From Dyadobacter sp. CECT 9275 (GTDB lineage: Bacteria; Bacteroidota; Bacteroidia; Cytophagales; Spirosomataceae): DNA of 64,000 bases. Positions 17,225-27,126 of this stretch are shown one piece after another. A program made the position numbers and the translations under genes. The notes beneath the pieces were generated by a model. The model was not told the origin of the DNA. It did not search any database and saw only the letters and a list, made by a program, of their open reading frames with translations. The stretch lies in contig NZ_CAJRAF010000001.1 of assembly GCF_907164905.1 (NCBI RefSeq), forward strand, positions 1,213,001 through 1,277,000. Reading direction: 5' to 3'. Numbering within the stretch: position 1 is the stretch's first letter; each line of letters starts with the position of its first letter.

Positions 17225-18544
17225 TTAATCTTTTTTCTCGGGCAGCAGATAACCTACCGTCCTGTTTCTTTCCTTGAAATAAGTGGCGGCTATGCGTTTT
17301 ACATCTTCAGTAGTTACTTTTTGATACAAAGCAGGTGCCTCAAACATTTTGCGGTAGTCCCCAAAAAAAACGTCATACTTTCCCAGGTTATTAGCTTTTC
17401 CGTTAATGGTTTCCAACGTATGGTAAAGTTCAACCAGTTTCTGATTTTTTACTTTCTGCAGTTCGGTTTCGGTCACCCCATTTTTGATTAGAAGATCGAT
17501 CTGGGCCAAAATTGCTTTTTCAAGCTCCGGTGCGCTGATGCCATCTCCTGCGATTCCGTAGATACTAAAAAGATTGGGATCAAAGGATGCCTCCATAAAG
17601 GTGTAAACCTGCGAGGCAATCGTAGAGTCCATCACCAGCGCCTTCGTGAGACGGGAAGAGTTTCCGGAAGTCAAAAGACTGCTGAAAAGATCCAGGGCAT
17701 AATAATCCTGGTGGCTCGCCTGAGGGATATGGTAGGCCAGCAGGACGTTGGGAGTTGAAATATCCTTATAGGTCGTCGCACGTCTTTCACCGTTCTGTTC
17801 CGGCTCAATGGTACGGATCTTAGGAGGCAGGCCGCGCGCGGGGATCGGTGCCATATACTGTTCAGCAAGCTTACGAACCTGGTCAACCGTAATATCTCCG
17901 ACAATCACCACCGTTGCATTATTGGGTGAATAATAAGTTTTAAAGTAGTTTTCAAGATCCTGCTGCGTCCAGCTTTTTATGTCCGATTCAAAACCGATAA
18001 CCGGAAACATATACGGATGCTCCTGGAAGGCAACCGACTGGACAAGTTCTCCTATCACCCGATAATTGCTGTTTTCCAGCCCGGTACTTCTTTCAGAAAG
18101 TACCACACCACGTTCACTGTCAACCATTTTGGGGTCAATGGTTAGCGAAGCAATGCGGTCCGATTCCAGTTTGAAGATCGTTTCCAGCGCATCCTTTTGA
18201 AACCAGTCGGTATATACCGTCACATTTTCTGTGGTATAGGCATTGTTGGAGCCGCCGCTTGCCTCCATAACCCTGTCAAACTGCTTGGGACCATAATTTT
18301 TGGAGCCATTGAACATCATGTGCTCAAAAAAATGCGAGAGTCCGGTAATGCCATGTACTTCGTTTCTGGAGCCTACCTTCCAGAAAAGGTACATGTTGGC
18401 ATTGGGAATGGAATGGTCTTCCAGTACCAGGAATTTCATCCCGTTTCCCAAAGTGAAGGTTTTAACGTCCTCAGGGCTGGTTTGTGCGGAACTGCCGTAG
18501 CCCATCAATAAAGCGGCACCGAGCAACAACTTTCTTATTTGCAT
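17225..18544 (-). CDS. M16 family zinc peptidase, catalytic subunit
   Basis: A 439-aa secreted peptidase. The active site HFFEH is at 71-75 and the third zinc ligand is probably Glu151 in VVLSERS, about 76 residues later as in the family. The Met at 18544 (MQIRKLLLGAALLMGYGSSAQ) gives a proper signal peptide, so the 25-residue upstream extension is rejected. The second half lacks the R-x6-Y substrate pair of its partner, which fits division of labour with the inactive subunit encoded just downstream. It is upstream in the operon and divergent from the EEP gene at 18693. Confidence 0.88.
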   Translation of the reverse strand: MQIRKLLLGAALLMGYGSSAQTSPEDVKTFTLGNGMKFLVLEDHSIPNANMYLFWKVGSRNEVHGITGLSHFFEHMMFNGSKNYGPKQFDRVMEASGGSNNAYTTENVTVYTDWFQKDALETIFKLESDRIASLTIDPKMVDSERGVVLSERSTGLENSNYRVIGELVQSVAFQEHPYMFPVIGFESDIKSWTQQDLENYFKTYYSPNNATVVIVGDITVDQVRKLAEQYMAPIPARGLPPKIRTIEPEQNGERRATTYKDISTPNVLLAYHIPQASHQDYYALDLFSSLLTSGNSSRLTKALVMDSTIASQVYTFMEASFDPNLFSIYGIAGDGISAPELEKAILAQIDLLIKNGVTETELQKVKNQKLVELYHTLETINGKANNLGKYDVFFGDYRKMFEAPALYQKVTTEDVKRIAATYFKERNRTVGYLLPEKKD

Positions 18545-18692
18545 GTATCTTAAAAATTTATGTATAGGGAACGTTAGTATTATGGTTATATCAAAAGAGC
18601 CGGCAGCATATATTTGCATGGAATCCCGGTGAACGAAACCAATATTATCCGTTATTTTTTATAAAACCAGACACTCAGGTAATTTTATACCT

Positions 18693-19502
18693 ATGAAAAC
18701 TTCAGTTTGTTATTTCGTTTTGTTTTCTTTTTTGATCCTCACCGGTTTTACCGTTAGTTCTGACCGGGAAATACGAAAAAAGTTTCTTCTCAAAGTGATG
18801 ACTTACAATATTCATCATTGTAATCCGCCCGGTCATGATACTAAGATAGATGTGGAGGCAATTGCCAGGGTGATCAATTCTGAAAAGCCAGACCTGGTTG
18901 CGTTGCAGGAGGTGGATGTCAACACTGAGCGGTCAGGGAAGGGTAAAAACCAGGCAAAGCAGCTGGCTGAAGCCACAGGAATGCATTATTATTTTTCCAA
19001 AGCCATTGACCACGGTGGTGGAGACTATGGCGTGGCGATATTGTCGCGGTTCCCTATTTTGGATTCCGTCCGATATGCATTGCCGGTGCATGCGGACATG
19101 CCGGAAGAGCTTCGTACTGTTGCAGCCGTAACTGTACTGTTGCCGGATCACCGCAAACTGCTGTTCGCCAGTACACATCTGGGACTCAAAGAGCCTAACA
19201 GGCTGTTGCAGGCGGAAAGGATCGTCTCTGCTTTCGAAAAAAACGATCTGCCCATGATTATCGGCGGAGATTTTAACGCGGTCCCGGAAAGCAGCGTTAT
19301 GAAATATCTTAATCAGCATTTCAGCCGAACCTGTGCCCTGGACTGTAAACCGACTATTCCTGTGGAACTGCCGGATAAAGCGATTGATTTTATACTCTAC
19401 AAAGATAAAAAACATTTTAGGGTTAAGTCTACCAGGGTAATCGAAGAGAAGTATGCGTCCGATCATCTTCCTGTCACCTCCGAACTGGAAGTGCTTTTTT
19501 AA
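18693..19502 (+). CDS. Secreted endonuclease/exonuclease/phosphatase family protein
   Basis: A 269-aa DNase I-like fold protein with an N-terminal signal peptide (FSFLILTGFTVSS). Catalytic motifs are seen in order: TYNIHHC, ALQEVD (metal-binding Glu), the His in ASTHLGL, GGDFNAVPES (Asp and Asn) and the terminal SDHLPV pair. Such secreted members may act on nucleic acids, inositol phosphates or phospholipid head groups, and the sequence does not decide. It is monocistronic, with a hairpin terminator shortly after the stop. Confidence 0.88.
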   Translation: MKTSVCYFVLFSFLILTGFTVSSDREIRKKFLLKVMTYNIHHCNPPGHDTKIDVEAIARVINSEKPDLVALQEVDVNTERSGKGKNQAKQLAEATGMHYYFSKAIDHGGGDYGVAILSRFPILDSVRYALPVHADMPEELRTVAAVTVLLPDHRKLLFASTHLGLKEPNRLLQAERIVSAFEKNDLPMIIGGDFNAVPESSVMKYLNQHFSRTCALDCKPTIPVELPDKAIDFILYKDKKHFRVKSTRVIEEKYASDHLPVTSELEVLF

Positions 19503-19529
19503 ATTTCTGACTGAGAGAGAGTTACATAT

Positions 19530-19561
19530 ATTCCATGCAGTTCGTTCCGCATGGAATTTTT
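19530..19561 (+). terminator. Terminator of the EEP-family gene
   Basis: Nine-bp arms ATTCCATGC / GCATGGAAT with a short loop, then TTTTTT on the + strand, 28 bases past the stop codon. Confidence 0.8.
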
Positions 19562-19691
19562 TATTCCCTGCCTGTGAGGGATTTGTCAGATAGCAACCAC
19601 CGTTACTAATTCCTGAAGAGTTCGTCTAAGGAGACAAAGTCGTATTTCTTTCTTTCTTAATTCAGCCAAAAGCACACTATCCCGTAAGTTT

Positions 19692-21320
19692 ATGAAAAAT
19701 CAAACTTTACTGAAATTACTGTTTTTAGTTATGATGTCCTTCGCCAGCCATCATGTATATGCGCAGGATAATGTGTCCGCAACCTGTACCAATCCTGCCG
19801 GCGGGTGCGATACCATTGCGATAGAGAAAAAGGTCAGTCCCTGGAGAATCGGCGGGTTTCTGGGGCCAGCGTTCGCTTTCTGCGGCAGCTGGGAAAATAC
19901 CTTTAATTCAAACAAGTACCGTGACAAATCACGTTTCAATGGTGTGGGATACAATGCGCTACTAAATGCTGACTATTTTTTCAAGAATAAAAAAGAGAAT
20001 AATCGTTTTCAGTTTGGGGTTGGGGGCGTGGCAGGCCTGCAGACTTTTTTCTTAAGGAAAGATCTGGACACATTTTTGGAAAGGATCATCGCTTCAGAAG
20101 GATATAGTCAGGCGGTTATTAAAAAAGGCGCATCAGAAGACCATTATCTGGCAGTAGGGCCTGTTCTGAACTTTAATTTTACTGGTAAGCCCCGGTCACC
20201 CTATCTGGAAGCTTCCGTTCGTGGAGGGATTTTCAGGACCACCCCCGCCGCCATTTTCGTTTATGACCGTGTTACCGGAAATAATATTTATTCGGTGACG
20301 GCTTCGGAAAAAAGGTATCATGCAGGCTTACTGGCCACGCTGGGCTTTTTTGTACCAAGTAAAAATGGCTTATGGGCCTGGGGTGTGGAAGCCATCGGAT
20401 TCAGGACCAAAGTGAACTATATTTTCCCCGGCGCAACCATTTATCCGTTTGAACGAAAGCATGGCGGTTTTAGTGGCGGTATTGCCATGAGACGTAAGTT
20501 TATAAGGGACGTACCTGTTAAAAAGGAGCCGACACCTGCGCTCATTTGTGTAGCCCCTGACCTGGATATTAAAATGGGACAGACTTCCATGAAAGGGATG
20601 ATTTATAATCCTTTGAGAGATACCACGCAGGCTGATACAATCAAAATTACATGGAAATCCAATTCGGTTCTGGACAGTACCAAAACCGAAACTTTTACAG
20701 CCCGTATTCACCAGCTCAATGGCGGAATGGATAAGGTGATCGGGCAGGTGGTGTGCCAGAAACAAAACGAAATGCTGTGGCCCGCAGAGTACCTTAACCG
20801 TTTTGGGCGTCCTTTGGACGGGCAGTATTATGTTACCGTCCAAAGCAACCAGACATCCGCTTGCGCTTCCTGTGTAAGCGAAGCCAGCACAACAGGTTTC
20901 TCGGTGGTAATACCGGATACAGTACAGATAGCGAAGGAAATCTGTTTCAAGCAATGTTATCTTGAAGTGTATGCCTATAAGATGATCAGCAGCAAACGTG
21001 TGGTATATGGAAAAAGCCCCACGACGTGTGTGGGTTGCATTTGCCCTGTTGACACGGTTACCAAAAAGGTGCCCAAGTACTATCTGTTAGGTACCGTAAA
21101 ACTGGATCATTGTGAAGCCTCTGCCCTGAACCTGAATGATGAAATTGCAAAAGGTAATATCAAAATACCGGCCTGGGCCAAAACCGTATACACTGCGGTT
21201 GAATCCACGGTGATTGGTAACAACTGTAATGAGCCACAGGGTAAAACCAAAAAGAACTACAAGGCTGCTGTGAGGAAAGGCAAAGCAGGTACTTTCGAAC
21301 CTGTCCAGCAAAAGAAATAG
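19692..21320 (+). CDS. Secreted protein of unknown function, likely outer-membrane barrel plus C-terminal domain
   Basis: A 542-aa protein with signal peptide (MKNQTLLKLLFLVMMSFASHHVYAQ). Residues about 45-275 show barrel-like strands (WRIGGFLGPAFAF, RFQFGVGGVAGLQTFF, YLAVGPVLNFNF, YHAGLLATLGFFV, LWAWGVEAIGFRTKV). The remainder is cysteine-containing and strand-rich, with ITWKSNSVLDSTKTETF and QYYVTVQSNQTSACASC resembling an Ig-like segment, ending in a lysine-rich tail. I do not recognise the family. It has its own terminator and no obvious operon partner. Confidence 0.6.
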   Translation: MKNQTLLKLLFLVMMSFASHHVYAQDNVSATCTNPAGGCDTIAIEKKVSPWRIGGFLGPAFAFCGSWENTFNSNKYRDKSRFNGVGYNALLNADYFFKNKKENNRFQFGVGGVAGLQTFFLRKDLDTFLERIIASEGYSQAVIKKGASEDHYLAVGPVLNFNFTGKPRSPYLEASVRGGIFRTTPAAIFVYDRVTGNNIYSVTASEKRYHAGLLATLGFFVPSKNGLWAWGVEAIGFRTKVNYIFPGATIYPFERKHGGFSGGIAMRRKFIRDVPVKKEPTPALICVAPDLDIKMGQTSMKGMIYNPLRDTTQADTIKITWKSNSVLDSTKTETFTARIHQLNGGMDKVIGQVVCQKQNEMLWPAEYLNRFGRPLDGQYYVTVQSNQTSACASCVSEASTTGFSVVIPDTVQIAKEICFKQCYLEVYAYKMISSKRVVYGKSPTTCVGCICPVDTVTKKVPKYYLLGTVKLDHCEASALNLNDEIAKGNIKIPAWAKTVYTAVESTVIGNNCNEPQGKTKKNYKAAVRKGKAGTFEPVQQKK

Positions 21321-21333
21321 AGTTACTGACCGC

Positions 21334-21366
21334 AATGGCCTTCCTTTTTGGGGAGGCCATTTTTTG
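21334..21366 (+). terminator. Terminator between convergent genes
   Basis: Arms AATGGCCTTCC / GGGAGGCCATT (one G-T pair) followed by six T. It lies 14 bases after the stop at 21320 and before the stop of the leftward gene at 21377. Confidence 0.8.
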
Positions 21367-21376
21367 TGCCTGAATT

Positions 21377-23104
21377 TTAGGTTGTAATCCCCTTATTCCA
21401 TTTTACTCTTACGATCCTGCTCGTAATCCCAAGTTTTTCAAAGAAATGCTGCCAATGCAGTTGCTGTGAGGAAAGATGATCTGTAGGAGATTTTATCTCA
21501 ATGAAAGCGTACTCACTACCCGTCCAGACAAAAAGGTCGGGAAAGCCGCGGGTGTTTTCTCTGAGGTTTACGGCGATCTCCTTCATCACGGCATGTATCT
21601 GTTCTGGTAAAAGTGCGGCAATCAAAGCCAGCACTTTTTCAAGAGAGCCTTCATACCAGGATACCAGTACATTCGTGGTGCCATATTTCTCCGCAAAAGT
21701 TCTGGTGACAATTTCTTCAATATTTTCTCTAGAGCTGCAATCTTTTATCCGGTCCGCCAGTTGAACGGACCGTTTGATGTAAAAGTCGGGCAGGAAGAAA
21801 TCGGATGGCACCCTTTGTAATGGATTGTGAATGGCCTGTACATTGGTATCATATATGATATCCCAGAAGAGTAGGCCAAAGAGCGTACGCCACGGCTCAT
21901 TTTCACTAAAGAAGGCGTGGTAGCCAAGTTCCTGGAAATACTGTATAGCCCCCTGTTCAACACGGTGTCTGTAAAACAACGGTAATTCTATGCAATCTGC
22001 CGCTTTGAGCGCCTGAGTTGTTCTTTTTACCACCCGCTTTTTTTTGTTGTTAATTTTTTCTGTGAAGTCCTGGCTGAAATATCGCTCATCAGCGTTTTGA
22101 GGGTTTTCAGAAATTTCTTCGCATAAGGCCAGAGCCTCCTCGGTTTCTCCCAGATTGTAAAGCAAGCGTACTCTTCTCTCCCGGGACGGAGCATCGAGGG
22201 TGAGCTGATAAACACTCAATGCCTGGGATAGCATTTTCTTTCGTTCAAGCCATCCAGCCACTTTCACAGTGAATTGATGAAAGGAGGGAAGTGCTTTTAA
22301 ACTCAGATTGCCGGTCGCGCCAGCCTGCCAGTTCATGTACCAGTCAAATATTTCCTCTGGTGGAAGCTCATTTTTAATACTATCAAAGGTCTCCTTCATG
22401 AGTGAAAGCATCAGGGTATCATCCAGGTCTTTCCGGGTCTCAAACTGAATGGAAAGATGCTCATCACTGAAAGACTGAAATCTGACATGCCCCAGGTCCC
22501 TGACCACGAACTCGGTCATATCGGCATAGCGATTTCCAAAAAACAGAAATTTCATGATCATGACCTCGGCCTCAAAGCATACTTTCACGATTGGTTCAAA
22601 GCTTCCCAGGAGAGCAGCAAGGGTGTTGAAATCATAGGTATGCATCAGCCAGCGGACCAGATCGGGCTTGCGTATACTTTTAGCCGGTAATACATCCGGT
22701 TTTAATTGTTTCGTAAAGTTCAGATGCTCCTCTTTTGTGAAAAGCTCCATCACCTCGGGCAACCTGTCGCGGTGCACTTCCTGAAATATTTCCACGAAAC
22801 CGGTTGCAAGTAATTCCTCTAGAACAGCGGGAATATCGCTGATTTCGGTATATGACAGTGTGTTGCTGCGGAAAAATGATTTTCGTCGGTTACTGAACCG
22901 TATAAAAAGGCATTGGGCATCTTCCGAGAGTTTGTCATATTCCGAAAGAAAATGCAATTCTGTTTCGGTAAGCACAGGCAGATACCTTTTTCTCACAAAA
23001 TTCAACACATCTGCAAAATAGGCATGGTAGTATTTTGGAGGTAAGTCCTGCGGAAATTCCACATGCTGCGGATTATGTAATGAAGTGTCGGACATACGGA
23101 TCAA
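21377..23104 (-). CDS. FAN1-like VRR-NUC structure-specific nuclease
   Basis: A 575-aa protein that looks like a bacterial homolog of FAN1, the DNA interstrand-crosslink repair nuclease. The C-terminal VRR-NUC active site is intact: PD at 522-523 in GFPDLFVW, then EIK at 536-538 and QQ at 547-548. Upstream, HAFFSENEPWRTLFGLLFWDIIYD and NPLQRVPSDFF match the FAN1 segment preceding the nuclease domain, and RRVRLLYNLGETEEALALCEEI resembles its TPR-like helices. The expected reaction is 5' flap endonuclease/exonuclease cleavage of branched or crosslinked DNA. An alternative start is the Met at residue 4. Monocistronic. Confidence 0.85.
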   Translation of the reverse strand: MIRMSDTSLHNPQHVEFPQDLPPKYYHAYFADVLNFVRKRYLPVLTETELHFLSEYDKLSEDAQCLFIRFSNRRKSFFRSNTLSYTEISDIPAVLEELLATGFVEIFQEVHRDRLPEVMELFTKEEHLNFTKQLKPDVLPAKSIRKPDLVRWLMHTYDFNTLAALLGSFEPIVKVCFEAEVMIMKFLFFGNRYADMTEFVVRDLGHVRFQSFSDEHLSIQFETRKDLDDTLMLSLMKETFDSIKNELPPEEIFDWYMNWQAGATGNLSLKALPSFHQFTVKVAGWLERKKMLSQALSVYQLTLDAPSRERRVRLLYNLGETEEALALCEEISENPQNADERYFSQDFTEKINNKKKRVVKRTTQALKAADCIELPLFYRHRVEQGAIQYFQELGYHAFFSENEPWRTLFGLLFWDIIYDTNVQAIHNPLQRVPSDFFLPDFYIKRSVQLADRIKDCSSRENIEEIVTRTFAEKYGTTNVLVSWYEGSLEKVLALIAALLPEQIHAVMKEIAVNLRENTRGFPDLFVWTGSEYAFIEIKSPTDHLSSQQLHWQHFFEKLGITSRIVRVKWNKGITT

Positions 23105-23347
23105 TCAACAAAGATAATGCAGATTGGTAAGAGAAACACCGGAAGCCCGAGTTTTTGAAAGTGGATTGCCAATTCGGTATTCCTGTTTCGGTATCGTCCT
23201 TCGGACTGGTGTTAAATAAGCATTAAAATATTCGGCCGAATCCGAAATAGTGGATAATTTATATCATAATGTTTAATTTAATTTGGATTTAAATAAGTGC
23301 GGTCCTGAGGTTTTTGAGGTTGCGTAGCATATTATGAAGAATTAAAT

Positions 23348-23355
23348 TACATTTG
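23348..23355 (+). promoter_or_regulatory. Candidate -7 element of pgk
   Basis: TACATTTG matches TAnnTTTG and would start transcription about 25 bases before the pgk ATG. The nearest TTG upstream is 25 bases away, longer than usual, so the -33 element is uncertain. The rest of the 280-base gap before pgk shows nothing clear. Confidence 0.4.
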
Positions 23356-23384
23356 TTTCCAATGGAAAACAACTTTACGAGCCC

Positions 23385-24575
23385 ATGACTACATTAGATT
23401 CTTACAATTTTTCCGGAAAAAAGGCGCTGGTTCGCGTTGATTTCAACGTACCGCTTAATGACAAATTTGAAATTACGGATGATACCAGAATTCGTGCGAC
23501 AATACCTACTATCAGTAAAATATTGAGTGACGGCGGATCCGTAATCCTGATGTCACACCTGGGTCGCCCTAAAGATGGTCCTTCTGAGAAATATTCTTTA
23601 AAACATCTGGTCAATCCCCTGTCTTTGATACTGGGTAAAACGGTGAAATTTGCAGATGATTGTGTTGGAACCAGCGCAACCGAGCTGGCAGGCAGCCTGA
23701 AACCAGGCGAAGTATTGCTGCTGGAGAACCTGCGTTTTTATAAAGAAGAGGAAAAGGGAAATGATGAGTTTGCGGAAAAATTATCAAAACTGGGAGACGT
23801 ATGGGTGATGGATGCCTTCGGGACAGCGCACCGGGCACATGCTTCCACAGCCGTTATCGGCAAGTTTTTCAGCGATAAGGTCTGTGGCTATGTGATGCAG
23901 GCCGAGCTGGACAATGCGGAAAGGCTACTTGAACATTCGGAACATCCTTTCACTGCGATCATGGGCGGGGCGAAAATATCCGATAAAATGCTGATCATTG
24001 AGCGTTTACTGGATAAGGTGGATAATCTGATCATAGGCGGCGGAATGTCCTACACTTTTTCGAAAGCATCTGGTGGGAGAATAGGAAAATCGTTACTTGA
24101 GGCCGATAAGCAGGACCTTACTCTTGAACTTGTTGAAAAGGCAAAAAGTAAGGGCGTAAATCTGATCCTGCCGGTTGATACCGTTATTGCTGATGGATTT
24201 AGTAATGACGCGAAACGAGAAGTAGTAAAAGCGGGCGAAATTCCTGACGACTGGCAGGGATTGGATATCGGTCCCGAAACAATAAAATTATTCTCTGAGA
24301 TTCTGTCTTCTTCAAAAACAATTCTCTGGAACGGCCCGATGGGTGTTTTTGAATTTTCCAATTTCGCGCAAGGTACCAACGCTATTGCGGAAACTGTTGT
24401 GAAGGCAACTGAAGAAAATGACGCATTCTCACTGATTGGGGGAGGAGATTCCGCATCTGCCATCAATAACGCAGGGTACGGCGACCGCGTAAGTTATGTT
24501 TCTACAGGTGGTGGTGCGCTGCTCGAATATATGGAAGGTAAAATTCTGCCTGGAGTTGCTGCACTGCAGGCATAG
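23385..24575 (+). CDS. pgk: Phosphoglycerate kinase
   Basis: Transfers phosphate from 1,3-bisphosphoglycerate to ADP in glycolysis (cytosol). The 396-aa length is typical. Substrate motif VDFNVPL with Asp at 20, [39 protein letters not shown] and the nucleotide-binding GGGDSASA and STGGGA are all present. It is monocistronic, closed by a hairpin. Confidence 0.98.
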   Translation: MTTLDSYNFSGKKALVRVDFNVPLNDKFEITDDTRIRATIPTISKILSDGGSVILMSHLGRPKDGPSEKYSLKHLVNPLSLILGKTVKFADDCVGTSATELAGSLKPGEVLLLENLRFYKEEEKGNDEFAEKLSKLGDVWVMDAFGTAHRAHASTAVIGKFFSDKVCGYVMQAELDNAERLLEHSEHPFTAIMGGAKISDKMLIIERLLDKVDNLIIGGGMSYTFSKASGGRIGKSLLEADKQDLTLELVEKAKSKGVNLILPVDTVIADGFSNDAKREVVKAGEIPDDWQGLDIGPETIKLFSEILSSSKTILWNGPMGVFEFSNFAQGTNAIAETVVKATEENDAFSLIGGGDSASAINNAGYGDRVSYVSTGGGALLEYMEGKILPGVAALQA

Positions 24576-24607
24576 TATGCTTTAGGTTTTGAATATTATA
24601 AATAAGG

Positions 24608-24637
24608 AATCCACCCCGCAAGCGCGAGGTGGATTTT
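24608..24637 (+). terminator. Terminator of pgk
   Basis: Arms AATCCACC / GGTGGATT around a 12-base loop, followed by TT on the + strand. It lies between pgk and the convergent receptor gene. Confidence 0.75.
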
Positions 24638-24690
24638 CTGCATAACAAACCTAACTAATTTATATTTTAACCCTCAAAAGGGATTTTTTC

Positions 24691-27126
24691 TTAATTGCCT
24701 CCGGCACGTTTCTGAAGATCATCGGATCCTGTATTTCTCTGACGTGCGCCTTTCACATTCTGATTGCCAAAGTGATAAGTAAAGGTTATTCTGAACTGCC
24801 TGCTTGGCCATTGCGACCTGACCTGAAAATCAATATCCTTATAATTTGCAGATCCTCTGAATTTGTTGGTCCAGAAAATATCATTCACGTTCAGGCGGAT
24901 CGTCCCCTTTTTCTGTAAAATGTTTTTCTGAATCCCCGCATTTACCATACCCATTGGTTTTGCAGCATACAAACCATAAAACGCACGGCTGTTGTACCAT
25001 CCAGAAAGCTCTGCGGACCACCCTTTTGGTAAAGTAAACTGGCTGTTGGCATACATATTCCAGCTAAACTGACTTATATCAAGCTGTTCATCAAGATAAA
25101 AAGACTTATAATGATTATATACTCCACTAAAGTTAGTTTGGACACTCCACCATTTTCTGATAGGTATAGGTGCAGAAACCGTCAGGCTGATATTGTCCTG
25201 ATTTTCAAGGTTTTCAGAGGTTACAAAAGTTTTGTTTTCTGATGCGATTTGTTGAGGCAGCTCATTTGCGATCATGTCCTTAATCCTGCTATATGCCAGT
25301 GTGGTGTTGAGAAAACTTTTATAAACATGTACCAGCTGAAAGGCATGCGTGTATTGCGGTTTCAGATTAGGATTACCTCTCTGGAAAGTATATGGGTCGA
25401 GGTAAAACTCAAAAGGGTTCAATGACTGGTAATTGGGCCTGTCGATCCGGCGACTGTACGAAAGATTGATAACATTATTGGTGTCCAGCTGATTGGATAA
25501 AAATACGCTGGGGAAAAAGTTGATATAATTTCTGTCCCGTATCTGGTTCAGTGTAACGGAATTGCCGACCGAATGCGTATGTTCTCCCCGAACACCCAAC
25601 TGATACTTTATTTTTTTAGAGATCGCTCCGCTGTAATTCAGATAGGCTGCATTAACGTTTTCAGTGTATTTGAAACGATTCGAGCGAGTCGGATCCAGTT
25701 GCCAGTCATCTGCTTTTGTTTCAAAAACCATATTATTGTCCGAACTGACATAGCTTGACTTGGCACCGGTTTCAAATTTCCCTTTCCACAAAGGCTGGGT
25801 ATAATCTATTTTGGCTACACCTATCCTGATATTGAACGGCATGTTATTCCGGACAATTTCAGGATTTCCGCTGGATTCACCAGACGGTAAAAAGTACCGG
25901 GTGTCAAGGGTACTGTTGTTTTTGCCGGAGTATGAAACATAGTCAGCATCAAAAGTTAATTCCTTGCCTTGTTTGTCAAACTGATGTTTGAGGTTAAAAT
26001 TGGCGTTGTAATTATTCATTTTTCCCCCGTTATAGACGTTGGTACGAAAGGTCCTCTGAAGCGTAAGATCTTCATTCAAGATGCGCGTATTGGTTTGCCC
26101 GAACGGGTTGTCCCAGTCATTCACAAAACCGGAAACCAGTACGCCTATTGTCGTTTTTTCGGTTGCAAAAAAGTCAAGTCCGGCGCGCAGGTTGTGGTAT
26201 TGTCCTTTGTTGGTACGCTCGGTGTGCTGGTCAAAAATGGTAACTTTTCCGTCATAAGGAATCCGGCGGTAAATGTCGTTATTGTTAAAACCTTTCCATA
26301 AATAGGTACTTACCGTAGCAAACGTACTAATTTTCCCTTCTCGGTGATTGATGGTGGCCGAGGCATTTTCCCTGGCATATCTGGAATGAGCAAACCCCAG
26401 ATTGACATTGCCGTTGGTACCATAATTTTTATTCCGTTTCATTTTAATATTGATGATGCCCGAGTTACCAGCGGCATCATATTTGGCTGAAGGGTTGGTG
26501 ATCAGTTCAATTTTTTCAATATTATCACTGGGTGTATTGCGGAGCAGATTGATGAGTTCCTGCTGAGAAAGAAAGGTTTGTTTTCCATCTATCTGCACAA
26601 TAACTCCTTCTTTTCCACGGAGTTTAAGCTGCTCATTCTGCTGATCAACAGTGACTCCGGGTGCTCGTTCCAGGACTTCCAGGGCCGTGGCACCTGCTGA
26701 AACAATGCTATTCTCAACATTAATTACGGTTCTGTCAATTTGCTGTTCAATGAATGGCTTCTTTGCAACCACAGTAACTTCATTTAAGGCCTGAACATCC
26801 GGTTTGAGCACAAAAGCAGGAAGGTCTATGGTGTTTCCGTTCACTTTTACCGTTTCACTGAAAGCTTTTGCATAACCCACCATTGAAACGTTTATGATAT
26901 AATTTCCCTCGGTTATCTGGTCAAAAACGAACTTTCCGTTTTCATCGGCAGCTAGTCCTTGAATCAGTGAGGAATCTCTAGGAGCAAGAAGTAAGACGTT
27001 CACAAAAGGGAATGCCTGATTTTTTTCGTCCAGAACGCTTCCCATAATTTTCCCTTTTTGTGTTTGGGCAAACACCAGGTTTACACTCAGCAAGAATGCT
27101 GCAGTTAGGCTTAATAAGTATTTCAT
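24691..27126 (-). CDS. Outer-membrane beta-barrel receptor with CarbopepD_reg domain
   Basis: An 811-aa outer-membrane protein. The signal peptide MKYLLSLTAAFLLSVNLVFAQ at 27126 sets the start; the 58-residue upstream extension lacks any export signal. Order: carboxypeptidase regulatory-like domain (about 25-105, KIMGSVLDEKNQAFPFVNVLL), plug-like domain (VLERAPGVTVDQQ, LKLRGKEGVIVQIDGKQTF, IEKIELITNPSAKYDAAG), then a large barrel of the OMP_b-brl_3 type. Such proteins resemble TonB-dependent receptors and may take up siderophores, peptides or glycans. No SusD partner is present and no TonB box is clear, so the cargo is unknown. It shares family and domain order with the partial gene at 62514. 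Confidence 0.85.
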   Translation of the reverse strand: MKYLLSLTAAFLLSVNLVFAQTQKGKIMGSVLDEKNQAFPFVNVLLLAPRDSSLIQGLAADENGKFVFDQITEGNYIINVSMVGYAKAFSETVKVNGNTIDLPAFVLKPDVQALNEVTVVAKKPFIEQQIDRTVINVENSIVSAGATALEVLERAPGVTVDQQNEQLKLRGKEGVIVQIDGKQTFLSQQELINLLRNTPSDNIEKIELITNPSAKYDAAGNSGIINIKMKRNKNYGTNGNVNLGFAHSRYARENASATINHREGKISTFATVSTYLWKGFNNNDIYRRIPYDGKVTIFDQHTERTNKGQYHNLRAGLDFFATEKTTIGVLVSGFVNDWDNPFGQTNTRILNEDLTLQRTFRTNVYNGGKMNNYNANFNLKHQFDKQGKELTFDADYVSYSGKNNSTLDTRYFLPSGESSGNPEIVRNNMPFNIRIGVAKIDYTQPLWKGKFETGAKSSYVSSDNNMVFETKADDWQLDPTRSNRFKYTENVNAAYLNYSGAISKKIKYQLGVRGEHTHSVGNSVTLNQIRDRNYINFFPSVFLSNQLDTNNVINLSYSRRIDRPNYQSLNPFEFYLDPYTFQRGNPNLKPQYTHAFQLVHVYKSFLNTTLAYSRIKDMIANELPQQIASENKTFVTSENLENQDNISLTVSAPIPIRKWWSVQTNFSGVYNHYKSFYLDEQLDISQFSWNMYANSQFTLPKGWSAELSGWYNSRAFYGLYAAKPMGMVNAGIQKNILQKKGTIRLNVNDIFWTNKFRGSANYKDIDFQVRSQWPSRQFRITFTYHFGNQNVKGARQRNTGSDDLQKRAGGN

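Noticed and set aside
18933..19466. 177-aa minus-strand frame opposite the EEP gene
   Set aside because: The + strand carries all catalytic motifs in order; the antisense frame resembles nothing.
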